Position numbers and translations under genes: made by a program
Notes under the pieces: generated by a model
Told to the model about the DNA's origin: nothing
What the model saw: only the letters and a program-made list of their open reading frames with translations
The model's database searches: none
DNA from: Prevotella sp. UBA6994
GTDB lineage: Bacteria; Bacteroidota; Bacteroidia; Bacteroidales; Bacteroidaceae
Assembly: GCA_002449845.1 (NCBI GenBank)
Contig: DJXW01000044.1
Span: 1-34,080, forward strand
DNA length: 34,080 bases
Direction of reading: 5' to 3'
In this document: positions 8,083 to 17,354 of the stretch, piece after piece
Position numbering within the stretch: position 1 is the stretch's first letter
Layout of the letters: every line of letters begins with the position of its first letter

Positions 8083-9849
8083 TTATTTAGAGAGATCAAC
8101 CACAGGGTGAACTTTCCATCCATTACCATTGAAATACTCCGCATTGTCGGAACTGTTGTTGGCAGAGTTACCAACAAGATTTGGATTCTTGGTAATCAGA
8201 TCCTGGTAAACAGGAATGAATTCGTGACCTTGGATATAGGTATCAAAAGAACTCTTGAGCTCTGCATCAGTCACAATCGCCGAATAGCTTACAGGTTCTT
8301 TCACACGACTTCTATCTGCCGTACGGCGGAATGTGCCATGCTCTTTCAACTGCTGCAAGCGACCGCTGTCATAGAAGAATCCCCAGCGGATAAGGTCGAA
8401 ACCACGACCAAACTCACAACCGAACTCTTTAGGACGCTCTACATTGGCAATCTGCTCGAACAACTTGTCAGCTGAATTGAAATCACTGAGATTCAAGTTG
8501 GCAAGACCTGCACGATTACGTACCTGATTGATCCAGTCGATAGCCTGTTGTGTTGGACCATTTAACTCATTCTCACATTCAGCAGCGCGAAGCAACACAT
8601 CAGAGTAACGCATCATACGAAGGTTAATACCACAATGCAGACCAGTCACCACCTTATCATAGATGCCTGTACGGAGATTGGTATTCTTGGCGATAGGTAA
8701 GCCACCGTTGTTGTTATTGGTTACCATAGGAGCATCAGCGGTCAAAGGAAGTGTGTAACAAACATTGCCATATTCAAATCCTTCCCAGTCGGACTCGTAT
8801 GTACCGATTGTCCAATAAAGACGTGGGTCAAGTCTACCACTTGTAGTACGCTCAGACTTGAAAAGTTGGTAAAGCCAAGGAGAAGCAGAAAGGTCTGCCC
8901 AACCACCACAGTCGCCAGGACCTAAGTTACTTTCTACAGCATGCCCCTGAGTAGCGTTAGGACTGGTGTTCACTGGTGTCCACTCATCATCAACACCCTG
9001 TGTACCATAGTCGAGATATTGTACCTCGAAGAGACTTTCGTCGTTGTTCTCATAGAGAGAGCCTTCGCGGAAGTTGTCTCCATAATTAGCCATCAACTTA
9101 TATGTGCCATACTTCTTAGCAATGATGTCTTTCAACACCGTCAGTGCCTTTTGCATGTTATCCTTGCTGGGACGCATCATCAATGCACGCGCATAATATC
9201 CTGCTGCGGCACCGTTGGTAGCACGTCCTTTAGCCCATTCTCCACCCTCATCACGAGAAGGAAGCAAAGTCATAGCCTCAGAGAAATCTTTTTCCACCTG
9301 ATCTAATACAGCATCGTAAGTACTGTTGGTGGCATAAAGACCGTCAAGGGTAGAATATGAACTGTAATCCGTGATCAGTGGTGGGTTCTGATAGTAACCA
9401 GCTAAGTTATAATATGCCAATCCGCGTACAAAGAGGGCTTGTCCTTTGATTCTTTTCAACTTTTCAGAGAGCACAGAGTTGTCCTCACCTGTACGAGAAA
9501 GGATGAAGTTGCAAACGTTGATGGTATAATACCACTCACGCCAAGGCCAGAAAGTGATGTCAAGGGTCGTTGGTACGTTCAAGTCGTCAAAGGTTACATA
9601 CCATTGCTGGGATGAGTTCCACACTTCATCACCACGGCATAAGTCTATCGTGTAACCTACACGGGCATACGAACCCTCCATACGCATGTGATTGTAAGCG
9701 GCTATCACACACTCCTCCAAGTCTTCTGCTGTATTGCCAAAAGTACTTGTTGTCTGTTGGTTTGGATTCGTCAATTCCAATTTATCCCCACAGGATGTGA
9801 GCGTTCCAACACCCAACAGAATGGCTAAGGAAATTTTATATAGTTTCAT
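8083..9849 (-). CDS. SusD/RagB family glycan-binding lipoprotein
   Basis: A 588-aa protein with a lipobox (TLTSC, Cys20) and the family's N-terminal DKLELTNPNQ stretch. TPR-like helices follow (WPWREWYYTINVCNFIL; RIKGQALFVRGLAYYNLAGYYQ), and the SusD C-terminal region includes IDWINQVRNRAGLANL and RGFDLIRWGFF. SusD proteins form the lid on the SusC barrel and bind the oligosaccharide at the cell surface. It starts 23 bp after the susC stop in the usual order susC-susD-SGBP. The gene looks intact, although its partner SusC carries a nonsense codon. Confidence 0.95.
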   Translation of the reverse strand: MKLYKISLAILLGVGTLTSCGDKLELTNPNQQTTSTFGNTAEDLEECVIAAYNHMRMEGSYARVGYTIDLCRGDEVWNSSQQWYVTFDDLNVPTTLDITFWPWREWYYTINVCNFILSRTGEDNSVLSEKLKRIKGQALFVRGLAYYNLAGYYQNPPLITDYSSYSTLDGLYATNSTYDAVLDQVEKDFSEAMTLLPSRDEGGEWAKGRATNGAAAGYYARALMMRPSKDNMQKALTVLKDIIAKKYGTYKLMANYGDNFREGSLYENNDESLFEVQYLDYGTQGVDDEWTPVNTSPNATQGHAVESNLGPGDCGGWADLSASPWLYQLFKSERTTSGRLDPRLYWTIGTYESDWEGFEYGNVCYTLPLTADAPMVTNNNNGGLPIAKNTNLRTGIYDKVVTGLHCGINLRMMRYSDVLLRAAECENELNGPTQQAIDWINQVRNRAGLANLNLSDFNSADKLFEQIANVERPKEFGCEFGRGFDLIRWGFFYDSGRLQQLKEHGTFRRTADRSRVKEPVSYSAIVTDAELKSSFDTYIQGHEFIPVYQDLITKNPNLVGNSANNSSDNAEYFNGNGWKVHPVVDLSK

Positions 9850-9872
9850 ATTATTATTATCTATAATGATTA

Positions 9873-12800
9873 TTAGAATGAGAAGTTAATACCAGCCATA
9901 AAGCTACGTGCACTGGGGTATGAACAGAAGTTGTAACCAGGTGTCCAAGTACCAGGAGCATAGTCAACGTTGTAGCCTTTATAACCTGTGAAAGTAATGA
10001 GGTTCTGTGCAGAAACATAAACACGTACACCTGTTACATAATTAGAGAACCACTTGTTTGGCAAGTTGCAACCCAATTCCACATTGGCAATTTTCCAATA
10101 AGAAGCGTTTTGAATCTTACGATCACTGAAGTAGTCATTCCATAATTCTCCATTGGCAGTAATATAGGTACGTGGTACGCTGGATATGTAGGTGTCACCG
10201 TCCCAACGGTTTGCATCGAGAACAGCCACATCCTTATTGTTGTAACCATAGCATGAGTTCAATGCGTTATGGAGATAATCTGCAACATGATAACCAAGTG
10301 CACCATAGGTTGAAATACTCAAATCAAACATCTTGTATTCCAAGCGTGCACTCAAACCGAAGTTAAGACTTGGTAAACCACTTCCTAAAACTACGCGGTC
10401 ATCGGCAGTAATCTGTCCGTCACCATTCACGTCCTTGTACAAACAGTCGCCCACTTGTGCGCCTGGCTGATAAGCTGCCTTTCCGTGTTTTACAGCAATG
10501 GCATTACGATCGTCGATATCAGCCTGTGTACGGGCAATTCCCTCGAAAACATATCCATAGAACTGACCAACTTCCTCGCCTACGTAAGTCATATAGTCGC
10601 CGGTAAGGTAGTAATTTGTACCAAAGCCAAGTGACTTCACTTTATTCTTAACGGTACTAACGTTGGCACTGATCTGATGTTTCAAAGCGTGGTCATTGTT
10701 GCGATAAGTAGCAGAGAACTCAAAACCACTGTTGTTCATCGAAGCAGCATTCATGGTTACCGTGGTATTAGACACACCGGCATTCTCTGGTACGGGAACA
10801 CCATAGAGCAAGTCAACAGACTGGTTCTTAAACCACTCAGCGGTAAACTCAATACGGTTGTTCAAGAAAGCCAAGTCGATACCGATATTGGTAGTCTTCT
10901 TGCGCTCCCACGCAATATTCTGGTTAACGAATGTAGATACGGCAGAACCTGTAACAGCGGTGTTGCCAAACGAGTAAGTCATGTTGTTACGTTGCATGGT
11001 AGCCATGAAAGCAAAATCACCTACCGGATCCTCATTACCTATTTCACCATAACCAGCACGAATCTTGAACAAATTGATGATGTCACGATTGAATGGGAAG
11101 AAGTTTTCCTTATCAAAGCGCCAACCGATAGATACAGATGGGAATGTGTCCCAACGAATGTCTTTCGTCAAACGTGAGCTACCATCACGACGTACGATAG
11201 CAGAGATAAGATACTTTCCGTCAAAGTCGTAGTTCAGACGAGCAAAGTAAGATGCCAAGGTGTGAGGATACTCATAAGAGTCACCGTATGTGTTTTTCGC
11301 ATTCTGAATCTGCAGGAAGTAGGGTTCGTTCAGTTCAACACCCCAAGCAGACAATGTTTTGGTGTGTTGTTCCTCATAAGTGTAACCAACCACCACATTA
11401 CCATGATGCTTACCAAACGTGCCGTCATAAGTCAGGAAGTTCTCTATCAACGCATCAGTATATTTACGATGTGCCTTGGTCAGACGCTCGTTGCTCTTGT
11501 CCAAATACACACGATTACTCTGAATCCATGCAGAAATCCAAGTCTTGTCATTGGCACTGGTTGTACTATAAGAGAGATTGAGCTTGTAAGTAAAGCTATG
11601 ATTCTTGCTGTCCAATCCCACCATCTTGAGCAGGTCCACTTCTGCAGAACCTGTTCCCACGAAACGGTCAACGATTGTATTACGCTCCAAGAGGTTGTTC
11701 ATCAACAATGGATTGTAACGGCCGAGGTCACCATGAACGTCATCATAATAAACACCATAACCGTAAGCATCATAGCGATATTTGCTGGCCGAGCCCACCT
11801 TGTCATCAAGAACCCATGTTGAGGGGTCGTAAGCCTTGATGGTAGGAGGCAAAGTCAATGTACCTTCCATCATGTTACCTTGGTTACCATAAAGACCCTG
11901 CACATATTCATTGGCATTGGAGATAGCCATGTTGTCCTGATTGGAGTGTGAATAAACCAAACTGGTACGGAACTTGATAAACTTGGTTTCCATCGTGTTG
12001 TTCACACGTGCGGTGAAACGCTCGAAGTTAGGACCTGCACCTTCCAAGGTTCCTTTTTGCTTATAGTAGTCTAAGCCTATATTATAAGTATTGTGTGCAC
12101 CACCTCCACTGAGGTTCAAGTTATGATTCTGGCGAATACCAGTCTTAAACACCTCATCAAACCAATTGGTATTGGTATTATCTACAAAGTGATATTTGCC
12201 ATCTTCACCAAGGCTGTAACCACCAGGAGTGGCAATACCCGTGTTAGAACAAGCCTGACCCAAATACTGGCTGTATTCGTCGGCATTCATCACGTCATAA
12301 ACACCACTTGGAATCTTATCCACACCGAAATAGCCTTTGTAATCAACCTTCAATGGCTGCTCTTTCTGACCACCCTTTGTAGTGATGATAACCACACCGT
12401 TGGCAGCACGTGAACCGTAGATGGCTGCTGCGGATGCATCTTTCAACACTTGAATGGTTTCAATATCGTTTGGAGAGAAGTCACGGATGGTTGTACCCAT
12501 AGGCACACCGTCAATCACGTAAAGGGGAGCCGTGCTACCAAAGGTACCCAAACCACGGATTCTCACATTCGGGTCGGCACCGGGCTGACCGTCAGATGTA
12601 ATCTGTACACCAGCCACCTTACCCTCAAGCATCGAACTGATGTTGGAGTGTGAAACACGTTTCAACTCATCGGCATTCACGATAGAGACAGAACCTGTCA
12701 AGTCTGCCTTCTTCTGAGTACCATAACCAATAACGACCACCTGGTCAAGTGTCAAGTCATCAGGCTCAAGTTAGATTTGTTCAATGACCGCACGACCGTT

Positions 12801-13088
12801 GACGTTGATCTCACGATCTTTGAAACCCACATAACTCACCACGAGAGTTGCATTAGCTGGAGCATCTACCTGGAAGTTACCGTCAAGGTCTGTTACCACT
12901 CCTGTACTGGAGTCTTTCACCCTAATGGTTACGCCAATGAGCGGAAGTCCATCTTGGTCTACAACCTGGCCTTTGACCTTAATGGTCTGATTCTGTTGCA
13001 CCGATGCCTGAACGGGAATCGGATAAACAGATAGGCCTCCCATGATACCCAGAGATAGCATCATAGAGAATAATACTTGTTTTCTCAT
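9873..13088 (-). pseudogene. SusC/RagA TonB-dependent transporter interrupted by an in-frame TAA
   Basis: One continuous reading frame of about 1070 codons encodes a full SusC, except for a TAA at 12771-12773. The first 105 residues hold the signal peptide and a carboxypeptidase-D-like domain (KVKGQVVDQDGLPLIGVTI; GNFQVDAPANATLVVSYVGF). The frame reads EQI-stop-LEPDDLTLDQVVVIGYG, whereas the family normally reads straight through this segment. CAA to TAA (Gln to stop, one C-to-T change) is the simplest explanation. Downstream lie an intact plug (GTQKKADLTGSVSIV; YGSRAANGVVIITTKGG) and the complete barrel ending in FMAGINFSF. A restart at the in-frame TTG (12755) would lack a signal peptide, so no transporter should reach the outer membrane without read-through or reversion. 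No other lesion was seen, so the mutation looks recent or is a sequencing error. Confidence 0.88.
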
Positions 13089-13211
13089 TGTTAATTGTTT
13101 TTAAGTTAGAATTTATAAACTATATTATTTTACATTTTTATTCTTTTTTAGGTTCTTTGGTTTCTTTTCATTCCATTCTCATGATATTGTTTAATTATCG
13201 TTAGTATTGAT

Positions 13212-13229
13212 CGTCTATCATGATAGACG
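13212..13229. promoter_or_regulatory. Perfect 18-bp palindrome in the susC leader
   Basis: CGTCTATCATGATAGACG equals its own reverse complement. It lies about 20-40 nt downstream of the start predicted from the -7 box at 13253-13260. As RNA it would fold into a 7-bp stem with a CAUG loop; as DNA it could bind a dimeric regulator. Role unknown. Confidence 0.6.
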
Positions 13230-13252
13230 GTGTTTTATCATTTTTAAGTTCA

Positions 13253-13260
13253 CAAAGATA
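13253..13260 (-). promoter_or_regulatory. susC promoter, Bacteroidales -7 box TATCTTTG
   Basis: The minus strand reads TATCTTTG, an exact match to TAnnTTTG, about 165 nt upstream of the susC ATG (13088). There is no good -33 TTTG. Instead, direct repeats at 13281-13315 occupy that position, as expected for an activator-dependent promoter. Confidence 0.7.
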
Positions 13261-13280
13261 CATATTATGTGCACTTCCAA

Positions 13281-13315
13281 GGTGGACAAAATGGCTTATT
13301 AGGTGGATAAAATGA
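13281..13315. promoter_or_regulatory. 21-bp-spaced direct repeat, putative operator of the propeller/AraC regulator
   Basis: GGTGGACAAAATGG (13281-13294) and GGTGGATAAAATGA (13302-13315) match at 12 of 14 positions and are exactly 21 bp apart (two helical turns). The pair ends 20 bp upstream of the susC -7 box. AraC-family activators typically bind two direct half-sites about two turns apart next to the -35 region. The neighbouring regulator gene (13357-16347) ends in an AraC DNA-binding domain and is the obvious candidate ligand. Confidence 0.65.
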
Positions 13316-13356
13316 TTTTTTCAATTATTATTAATCTCTGTTACATGGTTTAAAGC

Positions 13357-16347
13357 CTATTGTTCCATCATAGTTGAAGGACTCACGCCATAAAGTTTGG
13401 TAAAACAGCGTGTAAAGTACTTGGGATCATTAAACCCTACGCTAAATGCTATCTCTGCAATGTTACGTTGGTCACCACGCTTGATGATTTGCTTGGCTAT
13501 GTCGAGACGATAGTTTCTGATGAATTGGGTTGTACTCTGCCCAACATGCTCATTAAACCTCTTGGAAAGCAAGCTTCTACTCATTCCGATTTGTTGACAG
13601 AATTCATTCACGCCAAATTCAGAATCCATGTAGTTTTTCTCCATAATTTCCATGGCTCGCTCCATAAAGGGCTTATTGTTTTTCTCCATCTCCTCAGCAT
13701 CAGCTTGCACGCTCTTCAACGAACTTTCCTTGAAGCGTTGCTGATTATGTAGTATGCTTTGTATGCGTTGCTGAAGCAAATAGGGATCTTCACTCTCACG
13801 CAATACTTTCTCAATTGGACGGATAAGTCGTTCTGCTTCCTCCTTCTTGGCAAGTTCGAGTTGTCTGATTCGTTTCTGTTGCAACTTCCTATAATAATAG
13901 GTGAGCAAGACAAGGGCTATCAAAAGAAGGGAATTAAACCACCAACTCTTCCAAAAATAGGGTTCTACGTGAATGTCAATGGAGATAGGGGTAATCTCTG
14001 CATTGTCAAGTGCGGAGGCATACTTCACCTCGAAGACGTAATCACCTGGCTGAATACTGGTATAACGCACGCTGTTCTGTCCTGCCGGCAAGGATGTCCA
14101 TTGCTGTTCAAATCCTTTCATCCGATAACTGTATATTCCTTGCGTACTGTTGCCATAATGAAGGGCAGAGAAATGAATGGTAAACGACTTGTCGTTTTCC
14201 TTGAGATTGATATGTTTAGCCAAGGCGATATTACAGTCGATGTATCTTCCTCCGGGTTCTGCCACCTGGTTGTTGACGGTTAGTTGGGTAAAGTGTAGCT
14301 TTCCATTGTAAATGTTCACATTATTCTCGCCATTAATGCCTATCAGTCCCTTGTCTGTCCCCAAATAGAGCATACCGTTGTTAGTACTGACAGCCGAGTT
14401 CCAATAGAACTGGGAAGAGACAAGTCCGTCTTCTTCATGGAAATTGGTAAACACGCCTGTCTTGGGATTAAAGTGCGACAGACCGTGCATGGTAGTAATC
14501 CACAACATCCCGTTCTTGTCTTCCGCAATACCTTTTACGGCATTGTTGGCGAGTCCGTCTTCCACACGATAAGCCTTGAAAGTCATGCTCCCATCTTGTT
14601 TGACAATGCGTTTATACAATCCGTAGCCATTACTTCCTAACCATAGTGTTCCATTGCTTGAAAGACAGAAACAGGCAATCTTGTCAATGGTGCCACTCTG
14701 CGGGTCATCCAGTTTGTATTTCAAGTGCTGATAGGCAAAACCTTGGGCATTGCGTTTTTTCAAGTCAATCACTACTGCACCTTCCAAACATCCCATCCAC
14801 AATTTATGGTCGGGCAAGATGGTGCTACCGATACAACCTCTGAAAAAGCGACAACCAGGAAAGGGGTCACTCATGACAGAGGTGTTCAAGTCGTAAAAGT
14901 ATATACCATCATTGCTCCCTATCCACAAGGCATTGTTGATGGGGTCGTATTGCAAGGCTCCAATGAAATTGAGCAATGGCTTATAACTTGGTGAAACATC
15001 CAAAGGTCTCACACGTTCTGGTGCATCTAACGGAAAGACGTTGATACCGCCAGCCCATGTGCCAACCCACATTCGTTGTTGATTGTCTATGGCGAATGCC
15101 GACACACTGTTATGCGAGAGATGGGTGTTAGCTGTGGTGTAATGGGTGAAGCCATTCTCACCGTTCAATTTCCTGTTGAGTCCTCCTTCCACCGTTCCCA
15201 CCCACAATGTACCGTCATTTTGCACATAGATAGCGTTCACGGCAAAGTGTGACAGCGACTGTGGATCATCGGTATGAACAAAGTTTTGCATCTGTAATTG
15301 TCGGGGAACAAAGCGCATGACTCCCCCACCCTCTGTTCCTATCCACAACTGACCATAGATTGATCGCAGACAGTTGACGAAAGCATTCGACAGAGAGGTG
15401 CTATTCGAAAATTCTCCATGTTCAATCTCTCCCGACAAGGGATTCAGTATGTCTATGCCTCGCAACGTTCCTATGACAAGACGGTTGTCTGAAGTGACGG
15501 TAAGGCTTGATACATAGTCATGAGACAATGAATGAGGTGTAAAGTCATGGTGATAAGCCGACGCCTTATTTATATATTGGTCATAACAATAGAGTCCGTT
15601 ATTGGTGGCTATCCAATATTTCTCATGGTGTTTCATCACGTCTCCAATAAAGGCGACGAGTAATGCAGACAACGAGGGAGAGATGGCAGAACACACCAAC
15701 TTTTCATTGCTGACTGACATGCGTTTCAAGTTTCCCCCCATTGCCACCCATACGTTACCGTTTTCGTCAATATCCTTGATAATCACATCTGGCGTGTTCG
15801 ACCTGTACGGATATTGCAACACCTGACTTACCGTTCCGTCTTGACGGAATAGCAGACAATAGATATGTGCCATCGTCGCTATCCATATCTTCCCTTTCGT
15901 ATCGCAATACACGTGTAGGGAGCGTTCCTTTAAGATGCGCTCCATTTGTCGTTGCTTGTCAAGGGGAATGGTGGGTGCAAGGGTGTAGAGGTCTAACACT
16001 TCCGTATGTTCATCGAAAGACACCCACAACCGATGGAATCGGTCTTCACAGATGTTTCGGCAAGAATTGCTCTTCAGTTGGCGTCCAGGACTTCCCACCC
16101 CAAAGTCGAGGAAAGAATATCCGTCGTATCTCACAAGTCCGCCTCCATGTGTGGCAATCCAGATAAATCCGTCTGAGTCGGCAAATATATCATCCACGAA
16201 ATTATTTGGAAGCCCATGCATCATGTCAAGATGCAACACGTTAAACCGCTCGCCATAACGTCCTTGCGACCTCATGCCAAGTGCAAACATGCTCATCCAT
16301 AAAAATACGATGGCTATTTTTAAGTTCGTGAATCTCATATCAGTCAT
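13357..16347 (-). CDS. Membrane sensor/regulator: beta-propeller and Y_Y_Y sensor fused directly to an AraC domain, no kinase
   Basis: A 996-aa protein with an N-terminal signal/anchor segment (about 9-25). A long periplasmic region of two-component-regulator propeller repeats follows (recurring G.IWIATHGGGLVRYDG, LWIGTEGGGVMRF, LWVGTVEGGLNR, MLWITTMHGLSHFN). A Y_Y_Y domain comes next (YSYRMKGFEQQW..LPAG..SVRYTSIQPGDY, about 710-790), then a TM helix near 803-820. The cytoplasmic part is only a roughly 75-residue charged helical linker plus an AraC-type double HTH (about 890-996; FGVNEFCQQIGMSRSLLSKRF, IAEIAFSVGFNDPKYFTRCF). Classical hybrid two-component PUL sensors also have HisKA, HATPase and receiver domains; none is present. 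It is thus a one-component transmembrane activator that would bind DNA from the membrane. It lies 268 bp upstream of susC and probably controls it. Confidence 0.88.
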   Translation of the reverse strand: MTDMRFTNLKIAIVFLWMSMFALGMRSQGRYGERFNVLHLDMMHGLPNNFVDDIFADSDGFIWIATHGGGLVRYDGYSFLDFGVGSPGRQLKSNSCRNICEDRFHRLWVSFDEHTEVLDLYTLAPTIPLDKQRQMERILKERSLHVYCDTKGKIWIATMAHIYCLLFRQDGTVSQVLQYPYRSNTPDVIIKDIDENGNVWVAMGGNLKRMSVSNEKLVCSAISPSLSALLVAFIGDVMKHHEKYWIATNNGLYCYDQYINKASAYHHDFTPHSLSHDYVSSLTVTSDNRLVIGTLRGIDILNPLSGEIEHGEFSNSTSLSNAFVNCLRSIYGQLWIGTEGGGVMRFVPRQLQMQNFVHTDDPQSLSHFAVNAIYVQNDGTLWVGTVEGGLNRKLNGENGFTHYTTANTHLSHNSVSAFAIDNQQRMWVGTWAGGINVFPLDAPERVRPLDVSPSYKPLLNFIGALQYDPINNALWIGSNDGIYFYDLNTSVMSDPFPGCRFFRGCIGSTILPDHKLWMGCLEGAVVIDLKKRNAQGFAYQHLKYKLDDPQSGTIDKIACFCLSSNGTLWLGSNGYGLYKRIVKQDGSMTFKAYRVEDGLANNAVKGIAEDKNGMLWITTMHGLSHFNPKTGVFTNFHEEDGLVSSQFYWNSAVSTNNGMLYLGTDKGLIGINGENNVNIYNGKLHFTQLTVNNQVAEPGGRYIDCNIALAKHINLKENDKSFTIHFSALHYGNSTQGIYSYRMKGFEQQWTSLPAGQNSVRYTSIQPGDYVFEVKYASALDNAEITPISIDIHVEPYFWKSWWFNSLLLIALVLLTYYYRKLQQKRIRQLELAKKEEAERLIRPIEKVLRESEDPYLLQQRIQSILHNQQRFKESSLKSVQADAEEMEKNNKPFMERAMEIMEKNYMDSEFGVNEFCQQIGMSRSLLSKRFNEHVGQSTTQFIRNYRLDIAKQIIKRGDQRNIAEIAFSVGFNDPKYFTRCFTKLYGVSPSTMMEQ

Positions 16348-16366
16348 TTATATACTGACACTCTAT

Positions 16367-17131
16367 TCACCGTTTGGTAATCTGCCAAGCCACACCCAAC
16401 ATCACGTTGCCGAAGCGTTTGGGATATTGCAGACTGATGTCTGTGCCAAGGTCTATTTGCACACGGTCAGACAATTGGTAGGCTGCTCCCAACTCCATCC
16501 AGCACTTGGTTCCATCGCTGTCATTGAAATTATACTCCTCTACTATCAAGCTTAGACGTTCGCTTACTTGGAAGCCAAGACAAGCACCGAAGAATGCCGT
16601 GGGTCGTTGTGCGTCGCTCCATATCAAATCGCCCTCATACCCCAAGCTAAGCCACGGTGTGAGCGTGTTTTCAAAGAGCAGTCCTATCTGTCCTCCCCAG
16701 TTGGCTGGCAGATAATGATGATCATCTCCGCCTGGGACAAGCACATTTGCCAACAGCGAAATGCCCGGAATGGCTTTCCATCCATCAAACAGGTGTACCT
16801 TGGTTCCAATGGCAATATTTGACAATCCACCATAATTCACCTCATCGTTCTTCGTACGAAGCCAATCTCCTTGCAGACGCAACTCAGCATGATCGGAGAT
16901 ACCCCATCTTAACAACGAGGTGTTCAGCGTCCATGTGGTAGTGGCAATGCCGTCCATCTTGGAACGTTCCCATCCTACTCCCGTTTCCCACTGAAACCTT
17001 CCTTTGGGCATTACGTCTATGCCCGTAGTGGCTCCAGGGCGATCTGCCATGAACCCCTCCTCTTCTTGTGCAAACGTTGAGAGTGTAGATGTGCCAAAGG
17101 CAAATAATAATAGTAGTTTTAGATATTTCAT
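16367..17131 (-). CDS. Outer-membrane beta-barrel 'transporter' family protein (phenol_MetA_deg-like)
   Basis: A 254-aa protein with a signal peptide (residues 1-21, cut after FAQ). The mature start EEEGFMADRPGATTGIDVMP followed by G.FQWETGVGWE resembles the small barrel family annotated as transporter or MetA-pathway of phenol degradation. The rest is alternating amphipathic strands ending in MLGVAWQITKR. The cargo is unknown, and the name should not be taken as evidence for phenol metabolism. It lies 19 bp upstream of the propeller/AraC regulator in the same direction and has its own -7 box, so the regulator is probably its downstream operon partner. Confidence 0.7.
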   Translation of the reverse strand: MKYLKLLLLFAFGTSTLSTFAQEEEGFMADRPGATTGIDVMPKGRFQWETGVGWERSKMDGIATTTWTLNTSLLRWGISDHAELRLQGDWLRTKNDEVNYGGLSNIAIGTKVHLFDGWKAIPGISLLANVLVPGGDDHHYLPANWGGQIGLLFENTLTPWLSLGYEGDLIWSDAQRPTAFFGACLGFQVSERLSLIVEEYNFNDSDGTKCWMELGAAYQLSDRVQIDLGTDISLQYPKRFGNVMLGVAWQITKR

Positions 17132-17158
17132 ATATGGTTAGGTTTGAGTTGTTGTTTG

Positions 17159-17166
17159 CAAATATA
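17159..17166 (-). promoter_or_regulatory. -7 box TATATTTG of the barrel-regulator unit
   Basis: The minus strand reads TATATTTG about 28 bp upstream of the ATG at 17131, an exact TAnnTTTG match. The plus-strand thioesterase gene is divergent from here. Confidence 0.6.
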
Positions 17167-17284
17167 CAATTTATTGACAAAATCAGCAACATCATTTCAT
17201 AAAATATCTGTTAAGAAGCGGTATTTTTCAGATAATCGACGATGAATTTGATTGAAAACAGACAAGGAAATGGAGATTTATTAG

Positions 17285-17292
17285 TACATTTG
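17285..17292 (+). promoter_or_regulatory. -7 box TACATTTG of the thioesterase gene
   Basis: TACATTTG matches TAnnTTTG and lies 62 bp before the ATG at 17355. No clear -33 TTTG at the usual spacing. Confidence 0.55.
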
Positions 17293-17354
17293 CAATCTGA
17301 TTGTTATCAATGACGATCGACGAAAACATAAAAACAATATAATGAAACAAAGAC

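Noticed and set aside
12771..12773. Recoded TAA (alternative genetic code)
   Set aside because: Several intact genes here end in TAA, for example GH115 at 24135-24137, and no other internal in-frame TAA occurs in conserved genes.
9873..13088. Two separate genes, a 105-aa protein and a 960-aa TonB receptor
   Set aside because: Both pieces are in one frame, together make exactly one SusC, and the downstream piece has no signal peptide or credible start (only an in-frame TTG).
13357..16347. Classical hybrid two-component sensor (HTCS)
   Set aside because: Only about 75 residues lie between the TM helix and the AraC HTH; no H-box, ATPase or receiver motifs are present.
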